Positions 1-9,166 of a stretch of 64,000 bases of DNA are shown piece after piece. The notes under the pieces are model-generated. The model made no database searches. It was not told the origin of the DNA and was given only the letters and a program-made list of their open reading frames with translations. Both the position numbers and the translations under genes were made by a program. Each line of letters opens with the position of its first letter. Position 1 is the first letter of the stretch. Source of the stretch: an uncultured Porphyromonadaceae bacterium (GTDB taxonomy: Bacteria; Bacteroidota; Bacteroidia; Bacteroidales; Muribaculaceae); assembly GCA_947174995.1 (NCBI GenBank), contig CAMWLC010000005.1:18122-82121 (forward strand), written 5' to 3'.

Positions 1-614
1 GTCACGCTGTCAACCGCTGCGACGGTCACGCTGTCGCAGGGCGCGACGATACCTTTCTCCACAGCCTCAGTCTCCGTCGCGTCACGGATGGAATCGGCAA
101 ATACGGACATCGCATTTCTTTCGTTGGATCCCACAACTGCGGACACCGCATCCATGTCTTCCTTACCCGGGTTGACCGGGCCTTCGACATTCACGATGCT
201 CACCTTCACCAAGCTGCAGTCTCCGGGATGATTCCGCGTTATGAAATTATCCTCCTTAAGGCGCTTGCGGGTGATGAGTTCCGACTTCACGCGATTGGAA
301 CGTGTGCGGGCCTTCCCGGGATTCTCGGCATTGCTCCCCTGAGAAACATAATATCCGTCTACCTTGAGCGATATTTTCCGGTCTTCAATCTTCCCCTTGT
401 TAAGCTCCACGTAGTCACAGAGCCTCTCCAACTCTTCGCCATTGTTGAAAACCGGCACTATAAACATATCTTTTCCCGACGTGAACTGAAACGTGAACAC
501 GCTGTCGCCCCTTTCCTCGGCGCATACGGGAAACGCCAGTGCTGCAAGCATGCCCACCGTCACAATCACCTTTTTGGGACTGAACCTATGTAATATGTCT
601 GCAATAGTCGCCAT
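1..614 (-). CDS. DUF3575-like surface protein, N-terminal part (3' end beyond window)
   Basis: Open minus-strand frame running off the window edge, about 204 residues visible; it is missing from the ORF track because it has no stop here. A hydrophobic stretch (VIVTVGMLAALAFPVCA) near residue 20-35 looks like a signal peptide. The following segment (DMFIVPVFNNGEELERL, VDGYYVSQGS, RTRSNRVKSELITRK) resembles the OmpA-like N-terminal region of Bacteroidales DUF3575 proteins, which often sit in fimbrial (Mfa/Fim-type) loci. The sequence DSVTV occurs twice close to the window edge and may begin a repeat tract. The family match is from memory of the pattern; function is unknown. Confidence 0.6.
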   Translation of the reverse strand, partial: MATIADILHRFSPKKVIVTVGMLAALAFPVCAEERGDSVFTFQFTSGKDMFIVPVFNNGEELERLCDYVELNKGKIEDRKISLKVDGYYVSQGSNAENPGKARTRSNRVKSELITRKRLKEDNFITRNHPGDCSLVKVSIVNVEGPVNPGKEDMDAVSAVVGSNERNAMSVFADSIRDATETEAVEKGIVAPCDSVTVAAVDSV

Positions 615-744
615 AAGCGTCACAAGGTTGTCAGATAACTCTGTATTTTCAGATACCTCGTAAGTGATATATATTCAACAGGATAATGTCGTTCTATAAT
701 CGGAGGAACGCTCTATGAGATACCGTTCGATAATGTTAGTTATA

Positions 745-752
745 CAAAATTA
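745..752 (-). promoter_or_regulatory. Bacteroidetes-type -7 box for the DUF3575-like gene
   Basis: On the minus strand TAATTTTG matches TAnnTTTG, and a TTG lies 20 bases upstream at the -33 position. It predicts a leader of about 120 nt. Confidence 0.5.
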
Positions 753-826
753 CAAAGTTTTTAGAGATTGTGCAACAAAATTCTTGATTAAATTCAAATT
801 TTAACATCTCCGGCAGAAAAAATCAA

Positions 827-853
827 AAAGAGCGTTTGAATCAAACGCTCTTT
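827..853 (-). terminator. Terminator of the DUF4293 gene
   Basis: Perfect 13-bp inverted repeat (AAAGAGCGTTTGA and its complement) starting 4 bases after the minus-strand stop and followed on that strand by a T-rich run. Confidence 0.8.
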
Positions 854-857
854 GTAA

Positions 858-1313
858 TCACCGGAGACGGTCCGCCGATTCGAGAAGACGCTTGTCGGCA
901 TTGATTCTCTGCCAGGCCATGATGGTGGCCACGATTGCAAGGAAGGGAGCGCAGGCCATCTGTTTCCACACCACGTTTCCCCCCTCTATCACCTGATAGC
1001 CCAGATAAAGGCCGTAGCACACCACAGCCAGGTCAAGCACTATGCCGAACACGCACATATTCTTCTGCAAAGAGAGCTTCTTGAAGAGGAAAATCGTGAC
1101 GAGAGGCACGGCCGCGGCGAGAATGGAGAGTACGAAAAATGCCGTGGTGGCGACGGGAGTTGCACCCGGCAGGCCGATGGATTCAAAACCCGAGGGTGAG
1201 AAAATCACCGTCTGTGTGGCCGTGTTGATCTGGGCGATCTCAGTGAAACTGAAAACACCCATCACCACGGCGGCTGTGAGAAGCAGTACTGACTGCCAGC
1301 GTTGTATAACCAT
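858..1313 (-). CDS. DUF4293 family membrane protein
   Basis: 151-residue protein with four hydrophobic segments (about residues 7-25, 53-75, 83-105 and 115-135), beginning MVIQRWQSVLLLTAA, the usual opening of Bacteroidetes DUF4293 integral membrane proteins. The ORF track extends it to 1382, but a good -7 box at 1343-1350 lies inside that extension, so the transcript would start downstream of 1382 and ATG 1313 is preferred. It is divergent from the TPR gene and ends at its own terminator. Function of the family is unknown. Confidence 0.8.
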   Translation of the reverse strand: MVIQRWQSVLLLTAAVVMGVFSFTEIAQINTATQTVIFSPSGFESIGLPGATPVATTAFFVLSILAAAVPLVTIFLFKKLSLQKNMCVFGIVLDLAVVCYGLYLGYQVIEGGNVVWKQMACAPFLAIVATIMAWQRINADKRLLESADRLR

Positions 1314-1342
1314 TTGACGAGAGTTTTTAACTACAATATGTG

Positions 1343-1350
1343 CAAAGTTA
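1343..1350 (-). promoter_or_regulatory. Promoter of the DUF4293 gene
   Basis: Minus-strand TAACTTTG fits TAnnTTTG exactly, with TTG 19 bases upstream. It decides the start codon of the downstream gene (1313 rather than 1382). Confidence 0.6.
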
Positions 1351-1465
1351 AACAATTCTTTTGGTTTCTCAATCATTATCAAAGTGATTTTTGGCCTACT
1401 GTTTGTTGTAATTGTATGAGGCGGCGGTTCCTGCTGTCTTATTGATTGTCACGAATTATAAAAAT

Positions 1466-3676
1466 ATGAGCCAATATTCCAAAAACTCTCCCGTTTACAG
1501 CGCCGAGATTTCCCGGCGCCTCGGCGAACACCGCATCGCGGATTCCATCACGTTGCTCCGCAAGGCTGTCGCAGCCGAAGAATTTTCCGACTTACGACGC
1601 CCGCTTGATAATATTGAAACCACTTACCGCCACCTTCTGAGGTATCTGATTCAGGGACTGCCGGACGAGGGGCGACGCGATATGCTGACGGATTTAAAGG
1701 GAGATCTCCGCGACATTGCGCAGGAGATCGACCGCCGGATAGCCATGGTGGATGATTCCCGCCTTTATTACTCCACGGCACGTCTGCTCGACTTGCGCAA
1801 CACCGATCTGAGGGAGGTGCTCGCAAAGGGACGCGAACACTCCGCCACCATCGCGCTGGCGGTCTCGGCCGGTTCGGTCTCGCCCGACTTGTTGAAGGAA
1901 AAGGAGGCGGCATACGATGAGATATTCAATCGCATCTGGACTCTCGGGCCCGCCCGCAGGAGCGACCTCACGGTGTTGGCCGATACCGTCGTTGACCCCG
2001 ACTCACCTTTTGATCTGAGTTGTCTTGTAATCTCGGCCCTTATGCTCGGGCTTTTGCAATATTACGACAGATCCAAACTCATGGCCCTGCTCGACATATA
2101 CGAGCGGGTGGGAAACGAGCGCCTCAGCGCCCGCTCTCTCACGTCCATAGTGCTTGCCGTGAGAAGATGGAGCGAGCGAGTAAGACTCGACAGACGCGTT
2201 ATGACACGCCTCGAAGCTCTTCAGGACTCCCTGGTGAGCTACCGCCGGCTGCGCGAGATCATTCTGAGCATAATTCGCACGCGGGACACCGACCGTGTCT
2301 CCCAAAAGATGCGTGATGAAGTGATACCGGGGCTGATGAAGATGGGACCCGACATGCTCAGGAAAATGAAAGACAAGGCCGAGGACGGTCTGCTCTCCGA
2401 CATCGAAGACAACCCCGAATGGGAAGAGATGATGGCGAAAACAGGTCTGTCGGAGCGTATGCAGGAACTCTCCGAGATGCAGAGCCAGGGGGCGGACGTG
2501 ATGATGGTAGCTTTCGCCAACCTCAAGTCATTCCCCTTCTTCCGCACGATGACCAACTGGTTTCTCCCCTACACCTACTATCATTCCCAGATTCACGGAG
2601 CAGACGGTCTCGGCGAGGAGAGCATGTCGGTGCTTCTTGAGTCGGACGGCGTGATGTGTGACAGCGACAAGTTCTCTTTCGCTCTCTCCATCGCCGCGAT
2701 GCCCGAGGCAAGCCGCAAAATGGCCGTGAGCCAACTGGAGGGCAACATGACGCAGATGAAGGAGCAGCTCGAAGCCCGGCGCATGGCGAGCACCACTCCT
2801 AAGTTTGACGAGGAGGTGACCCGCTACGTGCACAACCTCTACCGGTTCTACAAACTCTTTCAGCGTCACGGAGATTTCTCGGATCCCTTCGCAAAATCAT
2901 TCAATATCGCCGAGCTCCCCGTGATCGGCGACATGATGGCCGAACCCGAGATACTTCGTCTCGTGGGCGAGTTCTATTTCAAACGCGGCTATTACAATGA
3001 GGCCCTCCCCCTTCTCATGCGTCTCACGGCTGAGGATGGAGTAGACGGTCATCTCTGGCAGAAGATAGGATATTGCCGCGAGACCACCGGAGATTTTACC
3101 GGAGCGCTCGAGAGCTATCTCAAGGCCGAGCTTTTCAGTCCCGACAGCCTTTGGGTGGTGCGAAGGCTTTGCGCAGCATACAAGGCCCTGGGAAGATATG
3201 AGGAGGCCCTCCCCTACGCCGGCCGCATCGTCGGCGAGGGGGCGGAGTCGGAAAACATAGCGGATCTGCTCGACTACGCCGACATCCTGGAGCATCTCGG
3301 AAGACATGACGAGGCCCTCAAGGTCATGTATAAGGCCGACTACATATCGGACTGTGACATAGACGTGCGTCGGCGTATAGTCCGCGCGGAAATGAAAGCC
3401 GGGAGATACCTGAAGGCCTCGGAAAGCATAGGGCGCGTGCTCGCCTACGCTCCAACCGCTGCCGACTATATGCTCGCGGCGCATTTGCAGATGGTGCTCG
3501 GTGACCTTCAGGAGGCCTCCTCGCTATATCATCAGTCGATGGATCCGGGAGTGCCCGTGGAGGCATGGCGCAAAAAGGCTGTGGAAGATGCCCTGAAGGC
3601 TACCGGAGGGAAAATTGACATGGAAATCCTGATGCTGCTCATAGACAACCTCGTCTACAACTACGCCGGGGAATAA
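1466..3676 (+). CDS. Large TPR-repeat protein
   Basis: 736 residues from ATG 1466 (the ORF track start at 1412 is a TTG). The first ~480 residues are helical, charged and without a recognisable domain. From about residue 500 to 715 there are degenerate tetratricopeptide repeats (for example YYNEALPLLMRL, GDFTGALESYLKA, GRYEEALPYAGRIV, GRHDEALKVMYKA). No signal peptide, so probably cytoplasmic. TPR arrays bind other proteins; the partner is not evident. It converges on dnaA with only a weak hairpin between them. Confidence 0.75.
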   Translation: MSQYSKNSPVYSAEISRRLGEHRIADSITLLRKAVAAEEFSDLRRPLDNIETTYRHLLRYLIQGLPDEGRRDMLTDLKGDLRDIAQEIDRRIAMVDDSRLYYSTARLLDLRNTDLREVLAKGREHSATIALAVSAGSVSPDLLKEKEAAYDEIFNRIWTLGPARRSDLTVLADTVVDPDSPFDLSCLVISALMLGLLQYYDRSKLMALLDIYERVGNERLSARSLTSIVLAVRRWSERVRLDRRVMTRLEALQDSLVSYRRLREIILSIIRTRDTDRVSQKMRDEVIPGLMKMGPDMLRKMKDKAEDGLLSDIEDNPEWEEMMAKTGLSERMQELSEMQSQGADVMMVAFANLKSFPFFRTMTNWFLPYTYYHSQIHGADGLGEESMSVLLESDGVMCDSDKFSFALSIAAMPEASRKMAVSQLEGNMTQMKEQLEARRMASTTPKFDEEVTRYVHNLYRFYKLFQRHGDFSDPFAKSFNIAELPVIGDMMAEPEILRLVGEFYFKRGYYNEALPLLMRLTAEDGVDGHLWQKIGYCRETTGDFTGALESYLKAELFSPDSLWVVRRLCAAYKALGRYEEALPYAGRIVGEGAESENIADLLDYADILEHLGRHDEALKVMYKADYISDCDIDVRRRIVRAEMKAGRYLKASESIGRVLAYAPTAADYMLAAHLQMVLGDLQEASSLYHQSMDPGVPVEAWRKKAVEDALKATGGKIDMEILMLLIDNLVYNYAGE

Positions 3677-3693
3677 ACCCTCCCGATGTCATA

Positions 3694-3731
3694 AGACCCC
3701 ATCTCATAAAATTTCATAGTCACCGGGGTCT
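3694..3731. terminator. Weak hairpin between convergent TPR gene and dnaA
   Basis: AGACCCC pairs with GGGGTCT across a long AT-rich loop. It resembles the hairpin at 10893-10925 in arm sequence. No strong T-run follows. Confidence 0.35.
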
Positions 3732-3748
3732 AATAATTGAACGGAAGC

Positions 3749-5170
3749 TCAACGGCGGAGGGAGGCCTCGATGGTCTCCGCCGCCTGGGCTATCTCGCGG
3801 CTGAACGGAAGACGGTCTTTCACAGCGGAAATTCCGTGGAGCACCGTGGCATGGCGGCGATTGAGCTTGAAGCCGATGGCCGAGGAGGATAGTCCCGTGA
3901 GTTTGTTGCTCAGATACATGATCATCTGCCTTGCGTCAGCTATATCCCTGACCCTGCTCTTTGAGAATATTACGTCGGGATTGAGATGGTAATACTCCGC
4001 CGTGGCATCCACGATCATCTCGAAATTAAGGGGCTTCTCAGCCGCAGGCTTGCGGATGGAATTTGCCATCACTGCCTTCGCGAGATCCACCGTGATGGGC
4101 ACGTTGAGCGTTATGGAGCGTGTCAGAATACCCATCACCACACCCTCTATCTCACGCACAGAGTTAGTGGCCGTGTCGGCCACTACCGAAATCACATCCT
4201 CCGGGAGATGAAGGCCGTTCTTCTCCGACTTGAATGTAAGGATCTTGCGCCGTAGTGTGGCATCCGGCTTCTCGAGCTTCTCGGTGATACCCCATTTGAA
4301 ACGGTCGATGAGACGGTCGGCTATACCCTCTAATGCCATAGGGGGACGGTCGCAAGTGAATACGAGCTGCTTGCCGTTCTGGTGCAGGTGATTGAACACC
4401 GGGAAGAGGGCGTCATCGCCCGTCTTGGTCTTGAGGGAGAGTTCCTGGAGATCGTCGAAGAGGAGCACGTCCATCTGCTGAAACCAGTTGATGAACCCCG
4501 GCACCTTCTTCTGTATCACGGCATTGGCATATAGATTCTGGAACTGTCTCAGAGTCGTGAAAAGCACCTTAGCGTTGGGATTGCGCTCCTTGATGCGTAT
4601 TCCGATGGCCTGAATCAGGTGCGTCTTTCCCACTCCGACATCACCATAGAGGAAGAAGGGGTTGAAGTCAGACTTGTCGGGATGGTTGGCGATGTATTCC
4701 GCGATGGTGAAGGGGAGGCGGTTACTGTCGCCCACACAATAGTTCTCGAAGTTGAGCGAGGAATTGAGCTGAGGGTCGAAGCTGCGTCCACCCGAGGCGC
4801 CCTGCGTGCGCTGCGTCCGCATGGCGTCCGGCTGCTGGAGTGACTGAATGAAGCGACCGTTGACGGCCTGACTCTTCGATGGACTCGAAAGCGTGACGCG
4901 GGCTGCGGAGTCGTCCGCTATTATACCCACCTCATAATTGAGCTTGATACCCTCTCCGAACACCCTGCGAAGCGCCGAACTGAGGAGATTGTAGAAATCA
5001 TCCTCATATTTCTCATAGAAAAACTGGCTCGGGAGTCCGATGGTCAGACGGTTGCCTTCAAACTTCAACGCCTTGGCACAAGCGAACCATGCGTCATAGC
5101 GGGCCTGCCCGATATTATCGCGGATAATATCGAGACAATGCTGCCATTTCATTTTGAAGTCTTCCGTCAT
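3749..5170 (-). CDS. dnaA: Chromosomal replication initiator DnaA
   Basis: 473 residues, normal for the family. Domain I (about residues 8-80, RYDAWFACAKALKFEGNRLTIGLP) is the helicase-loading and oligomerisation domain. A Gln/Ser-rich linker follows to about residue 140. The AAA+ domain has Walker A GDVGVGKT near residue 176 and Walker B LLFDDLQEL. Domain IV ends in the DnaA-box binding signature (FKLNRRHATVLHG). It opens oriC and loads DnaB. No cluster of DnaA boxes is visible upstream, and the neighbours are not replication genes, so this may not be the origin. Confidence 0.97.
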   Translation of the reverse strand: MTEDFKMKWQHCLDIIRDNIGQARYDAWFACAKALKFEGNRLTIGLPSQFFYEKYEDDFYNLLSSALRRVFGEGIKLNYEVGIIADDSAARVTLSSPSKSQAVNGRFIQSLQQPDAMRTQRTQGASGGRSFDPQLNSSLNFENYCVGDSNRLPFTIAEYIANHPDKSDFNPFFLYGDVGVGKTHLIQAIGIRIKERNPNAKVLFTTLRQFQNLYANAVIQKKVPGFINWFQQMDVLLFDDLQELSLKTKTGDDALFPVFNHLHQNGKQLVFTCDRPPMALEGIADRLIDRFKWGITEKLEKPDATLRRKILTFKSEKNGLHLPEDVISVVADTATNSVREIEGVVMGILTRSITLNVPITVDLAKAVMANSIRKPAAEKPLNFEMIVDATAEYYHLNPDVIFSKSRVRDIADARQMIMYLSNKLTGLSSSAIGFKLNRRHATVLHGISAVKDRLPFSREIAQAAETIEASLRR

Positions 5171-5403
5171 CGTTGAATTTTGGAGTTTGAGTGATTATGT
5201 GGTCTCCGCGCGGAGACATTCGGAGTATCCAACTCCTACCCTCCCCTTCGTGTCCCTGACACAGCTGTGGCCCCTTGTTTTGCCTACGGGGGAACGTCAC
5301 TGCAAAATAACAACAAAAATTCTTATAAAAAAAATGCTCCGCAGCTTGCAAATTTCGTCTCATTCGCAATATGGCTGATTTTCAATTGCAGTGTAAAAAT
5401 ATG
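5171..5403. other. Non-coding region upstream of dnaA
   Basis: 233 bases holding the presumed dnaA leader and promoter. A near-consensus minus-strand -7 box (TATTTTG, one base short) lies near 5300 beside an A-rich tract. No TTATNCACA-type DnaA box and no gene were found. Confidence 0.4.
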
Positions 5404-5441
5404 ACAGGCGTTATTTAGATTTTTTTCTAAACAACGCCTGT
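5404..5441 (-). terminator. Terminator downstream of the MCE gene
   Basis: ACAGGCGTT and AACGCCTGT form a 9-bp stem extended by partly paired ATTTAG/CTAAAC; AT-rich flanks on both sides. A second small hairpin (AACCCC, loop, GGGGTT) at 5460-5476 is closer to the stop codon. Confidence 0.65.
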
Positions 5442-5481
5442 TTGCATTTCAGCCTCGGAAACCCCGTGTCGGGGTTCGTTA

Positions 5482-6384
5482 TCAGAGCAACTTGATGCTG
5501 ATGTATCGCTTGGGATTCTTCTTAATGTCCACGATCAGTGAGTCGACGTCCGCCGCCACACGGTTGAGACGGTTGTAGAGCTCGGGATCATTCGTCATCA
5601 TGCCGAGAGTGGAATTGGGGTCGTTGAGCCGGGCGGAGAATTTGGAGAGGTTTTCCGTAAGCTCGTTCACATTATCCACCGTAGTCTGGAGAGGAAGCGT
5701 CTTAAGCTGATAAGAGAGGGCACCTAAATTTCCGGTCACCGTGTCGAGCGTGGCCGTGATCCGGCGTGCATTCCCCATGATGGCCGGTAGCTGTCCACCC
5801 ACGCTCCTGTCCAGGCCCTGGGTGAGTGAGGCCGCCGAGGCAGTTATCTGATCCAGACGCTTGATGGAATTTGCCAGGGCCGGATCGGCCACGAGCATAT
5901 TTATATTGTAAAGTATTGAATCCAGCTTGGGAAGCAAAGTCGTGATTTGAGGCATCACGTCCGTGCTCAGCGAACTCATGAGGTCGGAGGCGCGCCCGGC
6001 CTCCACCGTACCGCCGACGGGAAGCATCTTGCTTCCGCTGCCCAGGATGAGATCCACGTTGGGCCCGCTCATAAGTGTGGGCGTCAGCACCGCTTTCGTT
6101 CCCTCGGGTACGCGGAGGTTCTTGTCAAGAGCCATGACCACCTCGATCTTGCCGGGATGCTCATAATTGAACTTGATTTCCCTCACTTGTCCCACCTTGA
6201 ATCCCTGTATGCTCACTGGTGCCGACACCGCAAGGCCGTCCACCTGGTCATAATAGGCCACATAAAAGTTGGCGGGCTTGAAAAGATTTATTCCCTTCAG
6301 ATAGTCGATTCCGAAAATCAGAATCAGTATGGCGATTACTACGGAGAGACCGATAGTCAGCTCCTTGGTAAACATTTTTTTCAT
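5482..6384 (-). CDS. MlaD/MCE-domain lipid transport protein
   Basis: 300 residues. One N-terminal membrane anchor (about 9-26, IGLSVVIAILILIFGIDYL) precedes an MCE domain (about 38-115, YYDQVDGLAVSAPVSIQGFKVGQV). A long helical tail fits the usual periplasmic bundle. In the family this is the substrate-binding part of an ABC system moving phospholipids between inner and outer membranes. The ATPase and permease are not in the window, which is common in Bacteroidetes. It lies 119 bases after the amidase gene with a hairpin between, so it probably has its own promoter. Confidence 0.88.
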   Translation of the reverse strand: MKKMFTKELTIGLSVVIAILILIFGIDYLKGINLFKPANFYVAYYDQVDGLAVSAPVSIQGFKVGQVREIKFNYEHPGKIEVVMALDKNLRVPEGTKAVLTPTLMSGPNVDLILGSGSKMLPVGGTVEAGRASDLMSSLSTDVMPQITTLLPKLDSILYNINMLVADPALANSIKRLDQITASAASLTQGLDRSVGGQLPAIMGNARRITATLDTVTGNLGALSYQLKTLPLQTTVDNVNELTENLSKFSARLNDPNSTLGMMTNDPELYNRLNRVAADVDSLIVDIKKNPKRYISIKLL

Positions 6385-6452
6385 CTTGCCTCGGTATTGA
6401 TAATTTTATAGTGGTTGTCCGGCGACAAAAGGCCGCCATATATATAACGCAA

Positions 6453-6491
6453 AAAAAGGGACATCGGTTAAAAAAGATTGATTCCCTTTTT
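6453..6491 (-). terminator. Possible terminator after the amidase gene
   Basis: AAAAAGGGA and TCCCTTTTT can pair across a 21-base loop, leaving a T-run on the minus strand just after the amidase stop. Confidence 0.45.
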
Positions 6492-6503
6492 CTCGGTGCG
6501 GAG

Positions 6504-7289
6504 TCACTCGCACTCCTCGCGGTATTCCTTCACAGCCTTGAAGATGGCGTCCGCCATACTGTCGACACCCTCCTCGGAGGTCATGAAAGCAGCCGATTCA
6601 GGATTGCATATAAAGTCGAGTTCCACAAGCACGGCGGGCATACACGTGGCCCAAAGCACCCAGAAGCCGGCCTGATGCACTCCCCGGTCCTTGCGCCCGG
6701 CCACACCCACAAGATGTTTCTGCGCCTTCTCCGCGAAGGAAAAGCTCCGGCTGAGGTTGGACTTCTGGGCCATCTCGAAGATTATGTAGGATTCATCGCG
6801 CAGAGGGTCGAAGCCGCTATATTTCGTCTTGAAATCCTTCTCGTACTCTATCACCGAGTTCTCGCGCCGCGCCACCTCCATATTGTTGCCGTCTTTATGA
6901 AGGCCGAGCACATACACCGAGGCACCGGCTACATTTTTGCGGTTCTTGTTTTTCTCGTCGACGGAATTGGTGTGTATGCTCACGAAGAGATCACCCTTGC
7001 TTTCATTAGCCACGGCCGCACGCTCCTGGAGAGAGAGGAAAGTGTCATCATCCCTTGTATAGACCACCTTCACTCCCTTGAGCTTCTTTTTCAGCTTCTC
7101 CCCCAGGCGACGGGCCACGGAGAGATTTATATCCTTCTCTCTTGCACTGTTGTCGATGGCTCCATGGTCCTTTCCGCCGTGGCCGGGGTCGAGGACTATG
7201 GTGAAATCGGTCGCCACAGCCCGCATATTCGGAAGCGGAGAGGCAATCAGGGAGAGAGCGAGCAGCGAACGGAAGAAAAAATTCCTCAT
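6504..7289 (-). CDS. N-acetylmuramoyl-L-alanine amidase (AmiC-like, Amidase_3)
   Basis: 261 residues from ATG 7289, one base after the exonuclease stop, giving a clean signal peptide (MRNFFFRSLLALSLIASPL). The ORF track start at 7457 lies inside the upstream gene. The Amidase_3 zinc-site motifs are all present: DPGHGG (His), REKDIN (Glu), SIHTN (His) and the catalytic Glu in VELDF. It cleaves the amide bond between MurNAc and the stem peptide in the periplasm during cell separation. Coupling with the exonuclease is by position only. Confidence 0.92.
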   Translation of the reverse strand: MRNFFFRSLLALSLIASPLPNMRAVATDFTIVLDPGHGGKDHGAIDNSAREKDINLSVARRLGEKLKKKLKGVKVVYTRDDDTFLSLQERAAVANESKGDLFVSIHTNSVDEKNKNRKNVAGASVYVLGLHKDGNNMEVARRENSVIEYEKDFKTKYSGFDPLRDESYIIFEMAQKSNLSRSFSFAEKAQKHLVGVAGRKDRGVHQAGFWVLWATCMPAVLVELDFICNPESAAFMTSEEGVDSMADAIFKAVKEYREECE

Positions 7290-7290
7290 A

Positions 7291-7785
7291 TCAAAGTATT
7301 TTAATGGCGATTGCGGCGCAGGCTTCGGCGTCGGCGAGGGCGTGATGGTGGTCCTTAAGATCGAATCCGCAACGTGCCGCCACGGTGTCGAGTTTGTGGT
7401 TCGGAAGGGTGTGTCCGAATGTACGCCGGGAGCCGGTGCAGGTGCAGTGAAACTCATATTCCGGATATGTCATGCCGTATCGGGCGAATGCGGCGCGGAG
7501 GCACCCTTCGTCAAACCGGCTGAAATGCGCCACGAGCGGCAGACCTTCGATCAACTGCTCCACTTCCGCCCATACCTCCGGGAAAGTGTCCGCGCTGTCG
7601 GTGTCCTCGCGCGTGAGTCCGTGTACCCTCACGTTGCCGGGGCTGTAATAATTGGGAGCCGGATGGATGAGACTGTAATACTTGTCCGTCACCTTGCCGT
7701 CCCTGACAACGACCACCCCTACGCTGCACACGCTCGAGCGGTAGTCGTTGGCCGTCTCGAAATCTATAGCTGCAAAATCTTTCAC
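7291..7785 (-). CDS. DEDDh 3'-5' exonuclease (DnaQ-like)
   Basis: 164 residues from a GTG at 7785, giving VKDFAAIDFETAN, the usual N-terminus of this family. The track start (TTG 7860) overlaps the predicted -7 box and cannot be in the mRNA. Exo motifs: DFE (I), VAHFSRFD with Asp (II), HHALADA (III, His-x4-Asp). The short stand-alone form is common in Bacteroidetes as an epsilon-like or RNase T-like exonuclease; the substrate cannot be told. Confidence 0.85.
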   Translation of the reverse strand: MKDFAAIDFETANDYRSSVCSVGVVVVRDGKVTDKYYSLIHPAPNYYSPGNVRVHGLTREDTDSADTFPEVWAEVEQLIEGLPLVAHFSRFDEGCLRAAFARYGMTYPEYEFHCTCTGSRRTFGHTLPNHKLDTVAARCGFDLKDHHHALADAEACAAIAIKIL

Positions 7786-7857
7786 GCTGCAAATGTTGAC
7801 CTCATAGCGCAGGAAAAAGAAATGCCTGCATCTGTAAGGTATATTCAAATTTTTCTG

Positions 7858-7865
7858 CAAAAATA
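7858..7865 (-). promoter_or_regulatory. Promoter of the exonuclease-amidase pair
   Basis: Minus-strand TATTTTTG matches TAnnTTTG; it would start transcription near 7850, about 65 nt before the GTG start. Confidence 0.5.
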
Positions 7866-7909
7866 ATAATTTTTCAGAGAGAATCCCAATATGTGACTTT
7901 AGATTTTGC

Positions 7910-7917
7910 TAACTTTG
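7910..7917 (+). promoter_or_regulatory. -7 box immediately before the methyltransferase start
   Basis: TAACTTTG matches TAnnTTTG. Its end is only 6 bases before ATG 7924, so transcription would begin at or next to the start codon. Confidence 0.55.
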
Positions 7918-7923
7918 CACATT

Positions 7924-9132
7924 ATGACTTCATATCCCGACCAATTCTATTCATTCATCAATAATCATCTCAATGCCGATCCCCGGACGCTTCTACTCAC
8001 CGCTCACGGTAAGGAATATCCTTTTCCTGTGGATTTCGCCATAACGCAGATCGAGGCACGCCGGAAGTCAGGGGCAAAGTTAGCTCCCTTCACCGCCTCG
8101 GAGCGCTTTCTGTTTCCCACCCTGCTCAGCGCGGAGCAGGCCAGCGACTGGCGGGTGGCCTGCTTTCATGCCTCGCTTCTGGAGGATAAGCGTGTGCTCG
8201 ACCTCACAGCGGGATTGGGAATCGACGCGATTACAATTGCCGGAGAGGCGCTCCGCGTCACCGCCGTAGAGATAGATGAAGGGAAATGTGAGACTCTTCG
8301 CCACAATTGCGAGGTTATGGGCAAAGCGGTAGAAGTCTTGCATGATTCGGCTGAAAATGTGATTGAGAGAGTCGGGGATAATGAGTATGACGCTATTTTC
8401 ATCGACCCGGCCCGCAGGAGCGCGGATGGGAAAAAGGTGCACGCTTTCACGGATTGCTCGCCCGACGTAATTTCCCTTATGCCACGGATGCTGGAGATAG
8501 CACCGGAAATCTTGATAAAGTCCTCCCCTATGCTTGATGTCAGGGCTGTCCTCAGAATCTTTCCTCGGACTTCCGACATTTATGTTGTGAGTCTCAACGG
8601 AGAGGTGAAGGAGGTTCTTGTCAGGGTAAAGGGATCCGCCATCGGTAGCACTCCAACGGCACACTGCGTAATGATAAAAGGAGATGAGGTGCGAAGCCTT
8701 CTGGTGCCCTTGGGAAACAGCAGGTCTTCCGGACCCGATTCCGAGAAGTATGCGGCCGCCGATGCACCCGCTCCCGGGAAGTGGCTTTACGAGCCGGACG
8801 CGGCGCTGATGAAGTTAGGACCGTGGCAGACTCTGCAAAGTCTCTATCCCGGTCTGAGGAAAATCGCACGCGACACCCATCTCTTTATCAGCGATGAAGA
8901 GTTGCCCGGATTTCCCGGACGCGGCGTCAGGATAAAAGATGTAATTGACAAAAAAAGCAGCCGCGCCCTCAAGGGCACGACTGCCAATGTCGCTGTCAGA
9001 AACTATCCTCTCGGAGCGGAGGTCCTGCGAAAGAAACTCGGAGTGAAAGACGGAGGCGATACTTTCATATATGCGTTTCGCAACTCCGATGCAAAACCTG
9101 TAATGCTCCTTTGCGAAAGGCCCGGTCTCTAA
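7924..9132 (+). CDS. Class I SAM-dependent methyltransferase with THUMP-like C-terminal part
   Basis: 402 residues from ATG 7924; the track start at 7906 lies upstream of the -7 box. The SAM-binding motif I is VLDLTAGLGIDAITIA (about residue 91), followed by VTAVEID and the DPARR loop (IFIDPARRSADGKK). The C-terminal 150 residues resemble the THUMP-like extension found on this conserved Bacteroidetes family. Substrate, probably RNA or protein, is unknown. Divergent from the exonuclease operon. Confidence 0.8.
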   Translation: MTSYPDQFYSFINNHLNADPRTLLLTAHGKEYPFPVDFAITQIEARRKSGAKLAPFTASERFLFPTLLSAEQASDWRVACFHASLLEDKRVLDLTAGLGIDAITIAGEALRVTAVEIDEGKCETLRHNCEVMGKAVEVLHDSAENVIERVGDNEYDAIFIDPARRSADGKKVHAFTDCSPDVISLMPRMLEIAPEILIKSSPMLDVRAVLRIFPRTSDIYVVSLNGEVKEVLVRVKGSAIGSTPTAHCVMIKGDEVRSLLVPLGNSRSSGPDSEKYAAADAPAPGKWLYEPDAALMKLGPWQTLQSLYPGLRKIARDTHLFISDEELPGFPGRGVRIKDVIDKKSSRALKGTTANVAVRNYPLGAEVLRKKLGVKDGGDTFIYAFRNSDAKPVMLLCERPGL

Positions 9133-9166
9133 GGCCCCATCTCCCGCAGAGTATCATGTCTCGGAC

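Noticed and set aside
228-593. 121-aa plus-strand ORF
   Set aside because: Antisense to the partial DUF3575-like gene, which has a signal peptide, promoter and family pattern.
5171-5481. Replication origin next to dnaA
   Set aside because: No cluster of DnaA boxes (TTATNCACA) and no adjoining dnaN, recF or gyrB; only a modest AT-rich tract. Cumulative GC skew would be needed to test it.
6411-7304. 297-aa plus-strand ORF
   Set aside because: Lies antisense to the amidase gene, whose zinc-site motifs and signal peptide are complete.
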